From assembly GCF_007002745.1 (NCBI RefSeq), contig NZ_SGNY01000004.1, forward strand, positions 248,001-312,000: a stretch of 64,000 nt of DNA. The letters are read 5' to 3'. A program made the translations under genes and the position numbers. The notes beneath the pieces were generated by a model, which worked only from the letters and a program-made list of their open reading frames with translations, ran no database searches and was not told the origin of the DNA. The DNA comes from Martinezella rhizogenes. Lineage in GTDB: Bacteria; Pseudomonadota; Alphaproteobacteria; Rhizobiales; Rhizobiaceae. This document shows positions 9,865 to 18,074 of this stretch, piece by piece; position 1 is the stretch's first letter; every line of letters starts with the position of its first letter.

Positions 9865-9893
9865 AAAGCCGCCCCCGATGGGCGGCTTTTTCT
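9865..9893 (+). terminator. Rho-independent terminator of the aldolase gene
   Basis: AAAGCCGCCC and GGGCGGCTTT form a perfect 10 bp stem around CCGAT, followed by a T-run. The 51-residue minus-strand gene ends immediately beyond it and may use the same hairpin from the other side. Confidence 0.88.
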
Positions 9894-10049
9894 TTACGGG
9901 CGCAGCAGAAGCGTCGCCGACCAGATGACAAAGGCGGCCACCGCTATCTTCCAGCAATCGCCTCTTTTCTTAAGGCCCGGCAGACCCAAAGGCCGGATGA
10001 TCTGGACCACCATCGCCAGCAGTAAAAAAAGCCCGATCGCCTTTGTCAT
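9894..10049 (-). CDS. 51-residue membrane microprotein
   Basis: A 51-residue frame starts at ATG 10049 (MTKAIGLFLLLAMVVQII) and ends in LLLRP. It has two hydrophobic stretches (about residues 4-18 and 34-48) around a basic loop (GLKKRGDCW), so it would be a small two-helix inner-membrane protein with the positive loop in the cytoplasm. AAGG lies about 9 nt before the ATG. It fills the gap between the aldolase terminator and the MFS promoter and is transcribed leftward. I recall close matches in related rhizobial genomes but cannot verify them. The function is unknown. Confidence 0.7.
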   Translation of the reverse strand: MTKAIGLFLLLAMVVQIIRPLGLPGLKKRGDCWKIAVAAFVIWSATLLLRP

Positions 10050-10185
10050 TTATTGAGCCTTTTCTTTATTTCTGCATCGTCACAGGCTGGACATTTTTAC
10101 CGTTCACCAGAAGAGTGCAACTCATTCGGGTAATCCCGTTCTATGGCCTGTCCGACCGTCCGTCCGAACGCATGAGAGTGTCTTC

Positions 10186-11475
10186 ATGAGCAGAAATCTT
10201 CTACCCGTATTCGCTCTTTTATCCAGCACTCTGTTTCTTTTTCTCGGGAACGGCCTTCAGGGCCTCGTGCTGCCGGTTCGCGGTTCGGCGGAAGGTTACT
10301 CCAATGAAATCCTGGGCTTTCTCGGCACCTCCTGGGCGGCCGGCTTCGTCATCGGCTGTTTCGTGGCGCCCGCCATCGTTCGCCGTGCAGGCCATGTGAG
10401 GGCCTTCGGCTCCTTCGTCGCGCTGATCTGCCTGACGGTGCTGATGACCGGCCTGATCGTCGATGATGTCTGGTGGATTGCCCTGCGCGCACTTACCGGC
10501 TTCTGCACCGCCGGCACCTCGATGATCATCGAAAGCTGGCTGAACGAACGCGCCACCAATGAGAGCCGCGGCATGATCTTTTCGCTCTATATCGCCATTA
10601 CGCTGCTCGGCGTCGTGGCGGGGCAGATGATCGTGCCGATGGGCGACATCAGCAATACCTCGCTGTTCATGATCTGCGGCATCATCTATTGCATCGCCAT
10701 TCTGCCGGCCACGCTTTCCAAGGCGGCGAGCCCCCAACCCTTGCAGAAGGTCAGTCTGGATTTACCGGCGCTCTACCGCAATTCACCGGTTTCTTTCGTC
10801 GGCATTCTGATGATCGGCATCGCCAACGGCGCTTATGGTACACTTGGCGCTGTCTTCGGCGCACGCGCCGGTCTTGACCCGACCATGATCGCCATCATGG
10901 TCTCCGTCACCATTTTCGTCGGCGCCCTGGCGCAGTTTCCGGCGGGTCGCCTCTCTGACCGGATAGATCGCCGTTACGTACTGGCCGGGTTGGCCGGGCT
11001 CGGCGCGGTCGCGGGCCTTGCCGTCGCGGCGGTGCAACCCCATGATGTCTATGTACTGATTGCCATGATCGCCGTTTATGGTGCCGCTGCCAACGCGCTC
11101 TATCCCATTGCCGTCGCGCACGCCAACGACTATGCCGCCTCGGAAGACTTCGTGAAGGTCTCCGGCGGGTTGTTGCTGCTTTACGGCATCGGCACCATTA
11201 TCGGCCCGACACTCGGCGGCGCGGTCATGACCTATTCCGGTCCCTATGCCCTGTTTCTGGTCACGGCCGTGGCCCACGTGCTGATCACAGCATATGCCAT
11301 CATCAGAAGCCGTCAGCGCGCCGCCCTTTCAACCGACGAGAAAGACAATTTCTCGACGATGATGCCAACCACACCTTCACCGCTTGTTACGCCGGAAAGT
11401 ATTGCGCTTGACCCGCGCGCGCCGCAATATTCCGAAGACGATGGCGACTATGTGGAAAAAGGAGCAGGCATATGA
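10186..11475 (+). CDS. MFS transporter, YcaD-like
   Basis: This 429-residue protein has about twelve membrane segments and a typical MFS loop 8-9 motif (GRLSDRIDRRYVL, about 250-262). It lacks sugar-transporter signatures and resembles the YcaD branch of the major facilitator superfamily, whose substrates are unknown. The last 55 residues form a hydrophilic cytoplasmic tail. The stop codon overlaps the start of the DUF1192 gene by 4 bp, so the two are translationally coupled. Confidence 0.9.
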   Translation: MSRNLLPVFALLSSTLFLFLGNGLQGLVLPVRGSAEGYSNEILGFLGTSWAAGFVIGCFVAPAIVRRAGHVRAFGSFVALICLTVLMTGLIVDDVWWIALRALTGFCTAGTSMIIESWLNERATNESRGMIFSLYIAITLLGVVAGQMIVPMGDISNTSLFMICGIIYCIAILPATLSKAASPQPLQKVSLDLPALYRNSPVSFVGILMIGIANGAYGTLGAVFGARAGLDPTMIAIMVSVTIFVGALAQFPAGRLSDRIDRRYVLAGLAGLGAVAGLAVAAVQPHDVYVLIAMIAVYGAAANALYPIAVAHANDYAASEDFVKVSGGLLLLYGIGTIIGPTLGGAVMTYSGPYALFLVTAVAHVLITAYAIIRSRQRAALSTDEKDNFSTMMPTTPSPLVTPESIALDPRAPQYSEDDGDYVEKGAGI

Positions 11476-11663
11476 GCCTCTTTGACGATGACCGCCCGCA
11501 AAAACCCGTGGCGCATGAGATCGGCAGCGATCTCAGCCTTCTTTCAGTCGATGAGCTGAGTAGCCGTATCGATCTTCTGCAGGCCGAAATCACCCGGCTG
11601 GAGGAGGAGAGGACCCGAAAATCCGCCGGCCGACTGGCGGCGGAAAACCTCTTCCGATCCTGA
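11472..11663 (+). CDS. DUF1192 small coiled-coil protein
   Basis: This 63-residue protein matches DUF1192: SLLSVDELSSRIDLLQAEI (21-39) followed by a helix rich in Glu and Arg and a C-terminal AAENLF. The ATG overlaps the MFS gene stop (ATGA arrangement), so it is co-transcribed with the transporter. DUF1192 is common in alphaproteobacteria. Its function is not known to me. Confidence 0.88.
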   Translation: MSLFDDDRPQKPVAHEIGSDLSLLSVDELSSRIDLLQAEITRLEEERTRKSAGRLAAENLFRS

Positions 11664-11764
11664 CAGAAATTAAAGAAAAACCCGCAGTCAATGCCCTTCG
11701 GCGGCAAGCTGCAGCGTTGATGGTAAACGGGAATGAATATTCTGGCGCAGTCTTTCGTTTACCA

Positions 11765-11779
11765 TTAACCAAAAATTAA
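11765..11779 (+). promoter_or_regulatory. CtrA box (TTAA-N7-TTAA) before the sRNA-like unit
   Basis: TTAA (11765-11768) and TTAA (11776-11779) are exactly 7 bp apart, the consensus for the cell-cycle regulator CtrA. A -10-like TACTAT lies at 11794-11799, so the box sits where CtrA overlaps the -35 region of activated promoters. Transcription would begin near 11806. Confidence 0.65.
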
Positions 11780-11805
11780 GCTTTCTGAGAGATTACTATA
11801 CATGT

Positions 11806-11903
11806 CCAGTTCTTCTGGACCTCAGGCATCTTCTCCATACGGCGAATTGGTCTGATTTTTCTCCCTGTTTTACCTTGAGAGCCGCTTTCGCGGCTCTTTT
11901 TTT
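11806..11903 (+). ncRNA. Candidate CtrA-controlled small RNA
   Basis: The unit of about 100 nt begins just after a CtrA box and a -10 element. It has a 5' hairpin (GTCCAG/CTGGAC, 11804-11820), an unstructured pyrimidine-rich middle with TCTCCCTG that could pair with ribosome binding sites, and a strong terminator at 11878-11903. A 17-codon frame (ATG 11802 to TGA 11853) overlaps it, but its ATG lies before the likely start of transcription and has only a weak ribosome binding site. CtrA-activated sRNAs that act back on the cell cycle (GspR) are known in Sinorhizobium; whether this is the same RNA must be tested by alignment. Confidence 0.5.
11878..11903 (+). terminator. Rho-independent terminator of the sRNA-like unit
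   Basis: AGAGCCGC (11878-11885) and GCGGCTCT (11890-11897) form a perfect 8 bp stem with a TTTC loop and a run of seven T. It lies more than 200 bp after the DUF1192 gene and 160 bp before rcdA, so it ends a short independent transcript. Confidence 0.85.
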
Positions 11904-11935
11904 ACCGCGCACCGGTTTCGGTAAAACTGTGGGTA

Positions 11936-11950
11936 TTAACCCTTCTTTAA
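11936..11950 (+). promoter_or_regulatory. Second CtrA box, upstream of rcdA
   Basis: TTAA (11936-11939) and TTAA (11947-11950) are 7 bp apart, again matching the CtrA consensus. It lies after the sRNA terminator and 116 bp before the rcdA ATG. A TAAAGA at 11973-11978 is a possible but weak -10 element. Confidence 0.6.
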
Positions 11951-12066
11951 TAATTGCCTTGCGCATTTCGGGTAAAGATACCATCCTGAAAACACTAAAA
12001 GGCCGGAACAAAACATCCGAGTCTTCGTTGCCTGACAGTGTGGTGCGTGAGCAGGGATTTAAAGAA

Positions 12067-12582
12067 ATGTCGGAACAGGTTTTAAATACCATAAGCTTTG
12101 CGGGGCGCGCTGCTGCTTCCAACCAGTTCAAAACCCTCTATACTGAGGGCATGACTTTGGTTGAGGAAACGGCAAGCTATCTCGATGGCGCCGGCCGCGT
12201 TGCCTCGAAGGTTCTGCCGCGCATGGCATCGGTCCTTTACGCAGCAGAATCGATGCGTCTCACCACCCGCCTGATGCAGATGGCCTCCTGGCTGCTTCTG
12301 CAGCGCGCCGTCAACAATGGCGAAATGACGCGGGACCAGGTTCTGAGCGAAAAGAGCAAGGTGCGTCTCGACAGCTTCAATGTCGACCGCAATGCGCCGG
12401 GCTGGAACGACCTGCCGGAATCTTTCCGTGACCTCATCGAACGGTCGCTGCGTCTCCAGAACCGCATCGCCCTTCTCGACCGCGAAATATACCGTCCGTC
12501 CGAAGCCACCAAGGTGCCGGACAATGAAAACAGCGTGCAGGCGCAGCTCAATCTCCTGCGCACGGCTTTCTCCATCAACTGA
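12067..12582 (+). CDS. rcdA: RcdA-family (DUF1465) regulator of CtrA degradation
   Basis: This 171-residue protein matches the DUF1465 family, whose Caulobacter member RcdA is an adaptor that helps ClpXP destroy the cell-cycle regulator CtrA. It is all-helical by appearance, with FKTLYTEGMTLVEETASYLDG (early), a middle helix rich in Met and Leu, and a C-terminal coiled region. I chose ATG 12067, which has GGGA upstream; an in-frame codon at 11875 lies inside the upstream terminator and is unlikely. Upstream stand a perfect CtrA box and the sRNA-like unit, and a terminator follows. Confidence 0.88.
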   Translation: MSEQVLNTISFAGRAAASNQFKTLYTEGMTLVEETASYLDGAGRVASKVLPRMASVLYAAESMRLTTRLMQMASWLLLQRAVNNGEMTRDQVLSEKSKVRLDSFNVDRNAPGWNDLPESFRDLIERSLRLQNRIALLDREIYRPSEATKVPDNENSVQAQLNLLRTAFSIN

Positions 12583-12610
12583 GAAAAGACGACCTTATCC
12601 GGACAATTTG

Positions 12611-12638
12611 AAAAGCAGGCTCATCGGCCTGCTTTTTT
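12611..12638 (+). terminator. Rho-independent terminator of rcdA
   Basis: AAAAGCAGGC (12611-12620) pairs perfectly with GCCTGCTTTT (12627-12636) around TCATCG, followed by further T residues. It lies 28 bp after the rcdA stop. Confidence 0.88.
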
Positions 12639-12684
12639 GTTTTGGTATTATGTCGAGTGAACGCCACCACCAAAACAGGGCAAC

Positions 12685-12715
12685 AAAAAAGCCCGGCAAA
12701 ACCGGGCTTTTTTTT
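12685..12715 (-). terminator. Bidirectional terminator, mainly for rpmE
   Basis: AAAAAAGCCCGG and CCGGGCTTTTTTTT form a stem around CAAAA with T-runs on both strands. It lies 24 bp beyond the rpmE stop and can also stop leftover rcdA transcripts. Confidence 0.85.
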
Positions 12716-12738
12716 AAAACGATCCGTCCGCAAGTGGA

Positions 12739-12960
12739 TCAGAGGCCAAGGCCGCCGAAACGCTTGTTGAACTTGGAAACGCGACCACCGCGGTCCATAA
12801 GCTGCTGGTTGCCGCCCGTCCATGCCGGATGGGACTTGGGGTCGATTTCAAGGTTCATGACAGCGCCTTCCGAACCCCAGGTGGAGCGGGTTTCGTATTC
12901 GGTGCCATCGGTCATGACCACCTTGATCGTGTGGTAAGCGGGATGGATATCAGCCTTCAT
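12739..12960 (-). CDS. rpmE: 50S ribosomal protein L31 (cysteine-free, type B-like)
   Basis: The 73-residue protein starts [19 protein letters not shown] and has the L31 features HPAWTGG and [10 protein letters not shown]. It contains no cysteine, so it lacks the zinc site of classical L31 and needs no zinc. ATG 12960 has AGGAAG 8 nt upstream; an in-frame extension to 13038 is not needed. L31 sits at the central protuberance and bridges the subunits. The gene stands alone with its own terminator. Confidence 0.95.
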   Translation of the reverse strand: MKADIHPAYHTIKVVMTDGTEYETRSTWGSEGAVMNLEIDPKSHPAWTGGNQQLMDRGGRVSKFNKRFGGLGL

Positions 12961-13220
12961 GACAATCTTCCTGGTTAAGTGACGTGCGGTCCATTGCCGC
13001 AATTGCGTCAATTGAGCCATTTCAATAAATGAAGCCATAGACCAGATGGGCTATGGCTTCCCAATTCGATGCGGAGCCTATACATGAAGGTCGCCGAGAT
13101 AACAAGAGCCTGCCATACCCTTGTGAAAGGAGATGGCCGCCAGGGCAGGAATTTTACCGCACGCCGGAAATCTTCTCCCTAAATGGCCGAAAATGGCATG
13201 GAACGAGGAGCATCAGGCAC

Positions 13221-15020
13221 GTGGCAGACATAGAAGAGCAGAAAGCAGCAAAACAGAGAAGCCTGAAGCCACTTCTCAGCCTGTTTCCCTATCTCAGGCG
13301 TTATCGCGGCCTGATGGCGGCGGCCCTTTTTGCGCTTGTTCTTTCTTCCGCCACCACGCTGGCGCTGCCGCTTGCCGTTCGTCGCATCATCGACCACGGT
13401 TTTCAGACGCCGGATGGCGGCATGATCAACAGCTATTTCGCGGTGCTTCTGGCAATTGCCGTCCTGCTCGCGCTCGCCAGCGCCATGCGTTATTATTATG
13501 TCATGACGATTGGTGAGCGGGTTGTCGCTGATCTGCGTCGCGATGTCTTTGCCCACCTCACCACGTTGTCGCAACAGTTTTTCGATAGTAACCGCTCCGG
13601 CGAACTGACCTCGCGGCTGACCGCAGATACGGTGCAGATTCGCTCGGCTTTCGGTTCATCGGCCTCGGTGGCACTGCGCAACATCATCATGTGTTGTGGC
13701 GCAGTGGTGATGATGATCTATACCAGCCCCGGTCTTTCCGGCCTCGCGCTGCTTGCCATTCCCTTCATCGTTTTTCCGCTGATCGCTTTCGGACGGTCTG
13801 TTCGTGCCCGCTCCCGCACGACGCAGGATACGCTGGCCAATTCTGCCGCCTATGCCTCCGAGACGATCGCCGCAAGCCGCACCGTGCAGTCCTTCAATGC
13901 CGAAGCGCTGGCGAATGCCCGTTACGGCACCTCCGTGGAAGCGGCTTATCAGGGTGCACGCGCGGCGATCGGCGCCCGCTCCATCCTCACCGCCGTCGCC
14001 ATTGCGCTGGTCTTCGGAAGCGTTGTCGGCATTCTCTGGTATGGCGCGCAGAGCGTCCTTTCCGGCGGCATGACGGCAGGAACGCTCGGCCAGTTCGTGC
14101 TTTATTCGGTCATCGCCGCCAGCGGTCTTGGCCAGCTCTCGGAAGTCTGGGGTGAGCTGGCACAGGCGGGTGGTGCTGCCGAACGGCTTTCCGAGCTGCT
14201 GAATGAGCGCTCACCCGTGATCGAACCCACGGCACCTGTTGCCATGGTTGAGCCGCCGCGCGGCGAGGCGGAATTCGAAAATGTCGATTTTGTCTATCCG
14301 CTGGCGGCGGGACGCCCAACCCTTTCCGGCCTTTCGTTCAAGGTCGGCGCCGGCGAGACGGTGGCCATTGTCGGCCCATCCGGTGCTGGCAAGAGCACGG
14401 TGTTTTCGCTGCTGATGCGGTTTTACGATCCGCAACAGGGCCGCATCACGGTCGATGGCACTGATATTCGCGATGTCAGCCTGACCGATCTGCGCGCGCG
14501 CCTGTCCATCGTTCCGCAGGATGTGGCGATCTTTGCATCTTCCATTCACGATAATATCGCCTTCGGCCGACCGCAGGCGACCCGCGAAGAGGTCCGCGCC
14601 GCGGCCATCGCCGCGCAGGCGGACAGTTTCATCGAGCGCCTCACCGATGGTTATGACACGCAGGTGGGCGAGCGCGGCGTGACGCTTTCCGGCGGCCAGC
14701 GCCAGCGCATCGCCATTGCCCGCGCCATTTTACGCGACGCGCCGATCCTGCTTCTCGACGAAGCGACCTCAGCGCTCGATGCGGAAAGCGAAACGCTGGT
14801 GCAAAAGGCGCTCGATGAGTTGATGAACACGCGCACAACCATCGTCATCGCCCACCGCCTGGCCACCGTGCTGAAAGCCGACCGCATTCTGGTGATGGAT
14901 GACGGCCGCATCATCGAGGAAGGCACGCATCAGAGCCTCATTCGCCAGAATGGCCTTTATGCACGACTGGCCCGGCTGCAATTCCAGACCAGCCCGGATG
15001 AGCTGCGCGCCCAGGCCTGA
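13221..15020 (+). CDS. MsbA-related ABC exporter, fused membrane and ATPase domains
   Basis: This half-transporter of 599 residues has an N-terminal six-helix domain (about 25-310) and a C-terminal ATPase domain with Walker A GPSGAGKST (near 385), signature LSGGQRQR (near 490), Walker B ILLLDEATSALD (near 510) and the switch His in IAHRLATV. It would work as a homodimer in the inner membrane. It resembles the MsbA-related group of alphaproteobacterial exporters; the substrate, perhaps a lipid or drug, is unknown. I chose GTG 13221 because it gives a usual cytoplasmic N-terminus (VADIEEQK); longer in-frame starts reach 13053. Confidence 0.92.
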   Translation: MADIEEQKAAKQRSLKPLLSLFPYLRRYRGLMAAALFALVLSSATTLALPLAVRRIIDHGFQTPDGGMINSYFAVLLAIAVLLALASAMRYYYVMTIGERVVADLRRDVFAHLTTLSQQFFDSNRSGELTSRLTADTVQIRSAFGSSASVALRNIIMCCGAVVMMIYTSPGLSGLALLAIPFIVFPLIAFGRSVRARSRTTQDTLANSAAYASETIAASRTVQSFNAEALANARYGTSVEAAYQGARAAIGARSILTAVAIALVFGSVVGILWYGAQSVLSGGMTAGTLGQFVLYSVIAASGLGQLSEVWGELAQAGGAAERLSELLNERSPVIEPTAPVAMVEPPRGEAEFENVDFVYPLAAGRPTLSGLSFKVGAGETVAIVGPSGAGKSTVFSLLMRFYDPQQGRITVDGTDIRDVSLTDLRARLSIVPQDVAIFASSIHDNIAFGRPQATREEVRAAAIAAQADSFIERLTDGYDTQVGERGVTLSGGQRQRIAIARAILRDAPILLLDEATSALDAESETLVQKALDELMNTRTTIVIAHRLATVLKADRILVMDDGRIIEEGTHQSLIRQNGLYARLARLQFQTSPDELRAQA

Positions 15021-15025
15021 GCCGT

Positions 15026-16672
15026 TTAAGCCAGTACGCTGCGCCCCGCAACGCGGCCTGAAAACAAACATCCGCCAAGAAATGTGCCTTCGAGCGCATT
15101 ATAGCCATGCATGCCGCCGCCGCCAAAACCGGCCACTTCACCGGCGGCATAAAGGCCCGGCACCGGCTCACCGGCAGCATCCAGCACCCGCGCCTCAAGG
15201 TCGGTATGCAGGCCACCAAGCGTTTTGCGCGTCAGCACATGCAGGCGCACCGCGATCAATGGTCCCATCGCGGGATCGAGCAAACGGTGTGGTTTCGCCG
15301 TCCGCATCAGCTTGTCGCCGAGATAACGGCGTGCGCCATGGATCGCGGTTACCTGCGCATCCTTGCTGAAACCATTCACGATTTCGCGGTCACGCGCTTC
15401 AATCTGCCGGCGGATGTGATCGATATTCAGCCGCGCGTCGCCGCTGATGGCGTTCATCGCCGCCACAAGCTCTTCCAACGTATCGCGGACAGCGAAATCC
15501 TCACCGCGCTCCATGAAAGCCCGCACAGGTCCCGGCGGCTCCTTGCCCAACCGCTTGAGCAGCAGCCGCACATCCTTGCCCGTCAGATCCGGATTTTGCT
15601 CGGAGCCGGAAAGCGCGAATTCCTTCTTGATGATCGCCTTGGTCAGGATGAACCAGCTATGACCGCTGCCGCGCTCGCCCAGCATTTTTAGCGTGCCGAG
15701 CGTATCGAAGCCCGGCATGGCGGGGGCGGCAAGACGGTTTCCATCCGCATCGCACCAGAAGGATGAGGGGCCGGGCAGGATGCGGATACCGTGACCCGGC
15801 CAGATCGGGTCGTGGTTCTTCACGCCTTCCGTGTAATGCCACATGCGATCGGGGTTAATGACGGCGCCGCCCGCCGCCTCGGTGATCGCGATCATGCGGC
15901 CATCCACATGTGCCGGCACGCCGCAGACCATATCTGCCGGAGGCTTGCCCAGCCGCTCCACCGGCCAGTTGCGCCTTACCATCTCCTGATTACCGCCAAT
16001 GCCACCGGAACTGACAATAACCGCCGAGGCCGAAAGGGTGAAATCACCCTCAACTTCGCGGCTGCTCCGTTGCCCACGCAACACCGGATCCGTTGCAAGG
16101 ACCGCCCCGGAAACGCCAGTCACCCGGCCATCGGTCATATCCAGATGGTCAACGCGGTGGCGGAAACGAAAGGTGAGCCGACCATTTGCCGCCATGGCCT
16201 TCGCCTTTTCAACGAAAGGTGCCAGCACACCGGGGCCGGTTCCCCAGGTGACATGAAACCGCGGAACGGAATTGCCGTGACCATCGGCAAGCGCTCCGCC
16301 GCGTTCAGCCCAGCCGACCACGGGAAACCAGCGCATGCCCATCCGGTGCAACCATTCACGCTTCTCGCCAGCCGCAAAATCCAGATAGGCTTCCGCCCAG
16401 CGGCGTGGCCAGTGATCCTCGGGACGGTCGAAACCGGCCGAACCGAACCAGTCCTGCCTTGCGAGATCGAGATTGTCGCGCACCCGCATCCGACGCTGCT
16501 CGGGGCTATCAACAAAAAACAGACCACCCAGCGACCAGAACGCCTGTCCGCCAAGGTTCTGCTCGCCCTCCTGATCCACGACACAGACGCTCAGTCCTCG
16601 CTCGACCGCCTCGGTCGCCGCCACCAGCCCGGCAAGCCCCGCACCGACGATGATCACATCATATCGCTCCAT
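15026..16672 (-). CDS. FAD-binding dehydrogenase of the KstD/fumarate reductase superfamily
   Basis: This flavoprotein of 548 residues opens with the dinucleotide-binding motif VIIVGAGLAGLVAATEA (about 6-22), followed by the acidic end of the second strand, and closes with the FAD-contact motif GLYAAGEVAGFGGGGMHGYN (about 507-526). This layout is that of the FAD-binding domain 2 group, which includes fumarate reductases and 3-ketosteroid dehydrogenases. The substrate cannot be told from sequence alone. No export signal is seen. GGGAGG lies before ATG 16672. It converges with the ABC exporter, with only 5 bp between the stop codons. Confidence 0.88.
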   Translation of the reverse strand: MERYDVIIVGAGLAGLVAATEAVERGLSVCVVDQEGEQNLGGQAFWSLGGLFFVDSPEQRRMRVRDNLDLARQDWFGSAGFDRPEDHWPRRWAEAYLDFAAGEKREWLHRMGMRWFPVVGWAERGGALADGHGNSVPRFHVTWGTGPGVLAPFVEKAKAMAANGRLTFRFRHRVDHLDMTDGRVTGVSGAVLATDPVLRGQRSSREVEGDFTLSASAVIVSSGGIGGNQEMVRRNWPVERLGKPPADMVCGVPAHVDGRMIAITEAAGGAVINPDRMWHYTEGVKNHDPIWPGHGIRILPGPSSFWCDADGNRLAAPAMPGFDTLGTLKMLGERGSGHSWFILTKAIIKKEFALSGSEQNPDLTGKDVRLLLKRLGKEPPGPVRAFMERGEDFAVRDTLEELVAAMNAISGDARLNIDHIRRQIEARDREIVNGFSKDAQVTAIHGARRYLGDKLMRTAKPHRLLDPAMGPLIAVRLHVLTRKTLGGLHTDLEARVLDAAGEPVPGLYAAGEVAGFGGGGMHGYNALEGTFLGGCLFSGRVAGRSVLA

Positions 16673-16770
16673 CAACCCCTCCCAGACATGGCGGAATTAC
16701 CTTTACGCGAACGTAAACTGTAAATTAACGCACAATGGCCGCATGTGGGAGATGTTGAAAGCAGTGCGGA

Positions 16771-17025
16771 CTAAAATTTCTTGAGTGACCAAAGCTTCGT
16801 TTCTTTGTTCTGCTCTACCACACCCTCTGCCTCCATGATGGACAGCAAAGTACGTGAAATATGGCCTTCGTGCTCTACGTGGCCCGTGTAGATTCCAAGT
16901 GAACGGCCGATCTCGGAATTCTTCATTCCCTCACTCTTGTCGCTTTTCAACAAAAGATAGATGGCCGACTTCAATTGTGACATTGCCAGTTGTGCTACAG
17001 CATAAGGCTCATCTGAGAATGTCAT
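16771..17025 (-). CDS. Small winged-helix protein downstream of the MotA/OmpA-like pair
   Basis: This 84-residue protein looks like a single winged helix-turn-helix: a helix (AVAQLAMSQLKSAIYLLLK), a recognition region (MKNSEIGRSLGIYTGH) and a wing (MEAEGVVEQNKETKLW). That pattern suggests a small DNA-binding regulator or an adaptor domain. CGGAG lies 6 nt before ATG 17025. It starts only 15 bp after the OmpA-like gene on the same strand, so it is probably the third gene of that operon. Its GC content (by eye about 46-48%) is well below its neighbours, hinting at a different history. The function is unknown. Confidence 0.75.
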   Translation of the reverse strand: MTFSDEPYAVAQLAMSQLKSAIYLLLKSDKSEGMKNSEIGRSLGIYTGHVEHEGHISRTLLSIMEAEGVVEQNKETKLWSLKKF

Positions 17026-17040
17026 ATGTTCTCCGTAGGA

Positions 17041-18072
17041 CTAGCGTTCGGTGAGCTTGAGTTCGATACGACGGTTCTGCTGGCGGGCTTCCGGCGTATC
17101 GCCTTCAGCAATCGGCTGAAACTCGCCAAAGCCAGCGGCAACCAGCCGGTTTGCCGGCACGCCCCTGGAGATCAGGAATTTCACCACCGAGGTGGCGCGG
17201 GCCGAGGAAAGTTCCCAATTGTCGCGGAAACGACCGGAACCGGAAAGCTGAACATTGTCCGTATGGCCATCCACACGCAGTACCCAGTTGATCTCGGCCG
17301 GGATTTCCTTGGCGAGATCGATAAGCGCGGCCGCCAGCTTCTCCATTTCCGCCTGCCCGGCTGGATTGAGGTCATTTCCGCCGGAAGGAAACAGCACTTC
17401 GGACTGGAAGACGAAACGGTCGCCGACGATGCGGATATTTTCGCGATCCGAGAGGATTTCGCGCAGCCGGCCGAAGAAATCCGAGCGATAGCGGTTCAGT
17501 TCCTGCACCCGCTGTGCCAGCGCGACATTGAGGCGGCGGCCGAGATCGGCGATCTTGACCTGAGACGAGGTGTCCTTGGCTTCCGATGCCTGCAGGGCGG
17601 CTTCCACTGAAGCGATCTGCGCCCTCAGCGCCGCAATCTGCTGGTTGAGCAATTCGATCTGCGCAGACGCACGGGAGTTGGCCTGCTTCTGGTCATCCAG
17701 CTCGCCGGTCAGGCTGCCGATCCGGGCATTGGCGTTGGCACTGCTGCCCGATCCCGCATCGAGAAGCGCCTGCAGGCGCGAACGCTCATTTTCCGATGAG
17801 GCGAGCGTCGATTGCAGGCTTGCCAGCGCGTCCTCAATATCCTGCTTGTTGCCCTTTTCCATGGCCAGAAGTTCGGTCAATTCGGCAATCTGGCTGTTGA
17901 GGCGCGTCAGCACCTCGTCCTTGCCGGTAATTTCCCGCGACAGGACAAACTGCGCCAGCACGAAGACGGTCAGCAGAAACATGATGGCCATGAGCAGCGT
18001 CGACAGCGCATCGACGAAACCCGGCCAATAATCCACACCCCTGTCGCGGCGGCGGTTGCGCGCAAGCGCCAT
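17041..18072 (-). CDS. OmpA/MotB-like peptidoglycan-binding protein with a long coiled coil
   Basis: The 343-residue protein has one N-terminal membrane helix (about 20-46, ALSTLLMAIMFLLTVFVLAQFV), a long periplasmic coiled coil (about 50-200) and a C-terminal OmpA domain with VDGHTDN (about 267-273) and the NRRIEL end. The Asp of GFVDALSTLLM is placed like the proton-binding Asp of MotB and TolR. This suggests the stator partner of the MotA/TolQ-like protein encoded just upstream. The two genes are separated by 2 bp. It is not flagellar MotB by context, since no flagellar genes are near. Confidence 0.88.
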   Translation of the reverse strand: MALARNRRRDRGVDYWPGFVDALSTLLMAIMFLLTVFVLAQFVLSREITGKDEVLTRLNSQIAELTELLAMEKGNKQDIEDALASLQSTLASSENERSRLQALLDAGSGSSANANARIGSLTGELDDQKQANSRASAQIELLNQQIAALRAQIASVEAALQASEAKDTSSQVKIADLGRRLNVALAQRVQELNRYRSDFFGRLREILSDRENIRIVGDRFVFQSEVLFPSGGNDLNPAGQAEMEKLAAALIDLAKEIPAEINWVLRVDGHTDNVQLSGSGRFRDNWELSSARATSVVKFLISRGVPANRLVAAGFGEFQPIAEGDTPEARQQNRRIELKLTER

Positions 18073-18074
18073 GG

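Noticed and set aside
11802..11855. 17-codon peptide frame overlapping the sRNA-like unit
   Set aside because: Its ATG lies before the likely start of transcription and its ribosome binding site is weak. The RNA interpretation fits better, but the peptide is not excluded.
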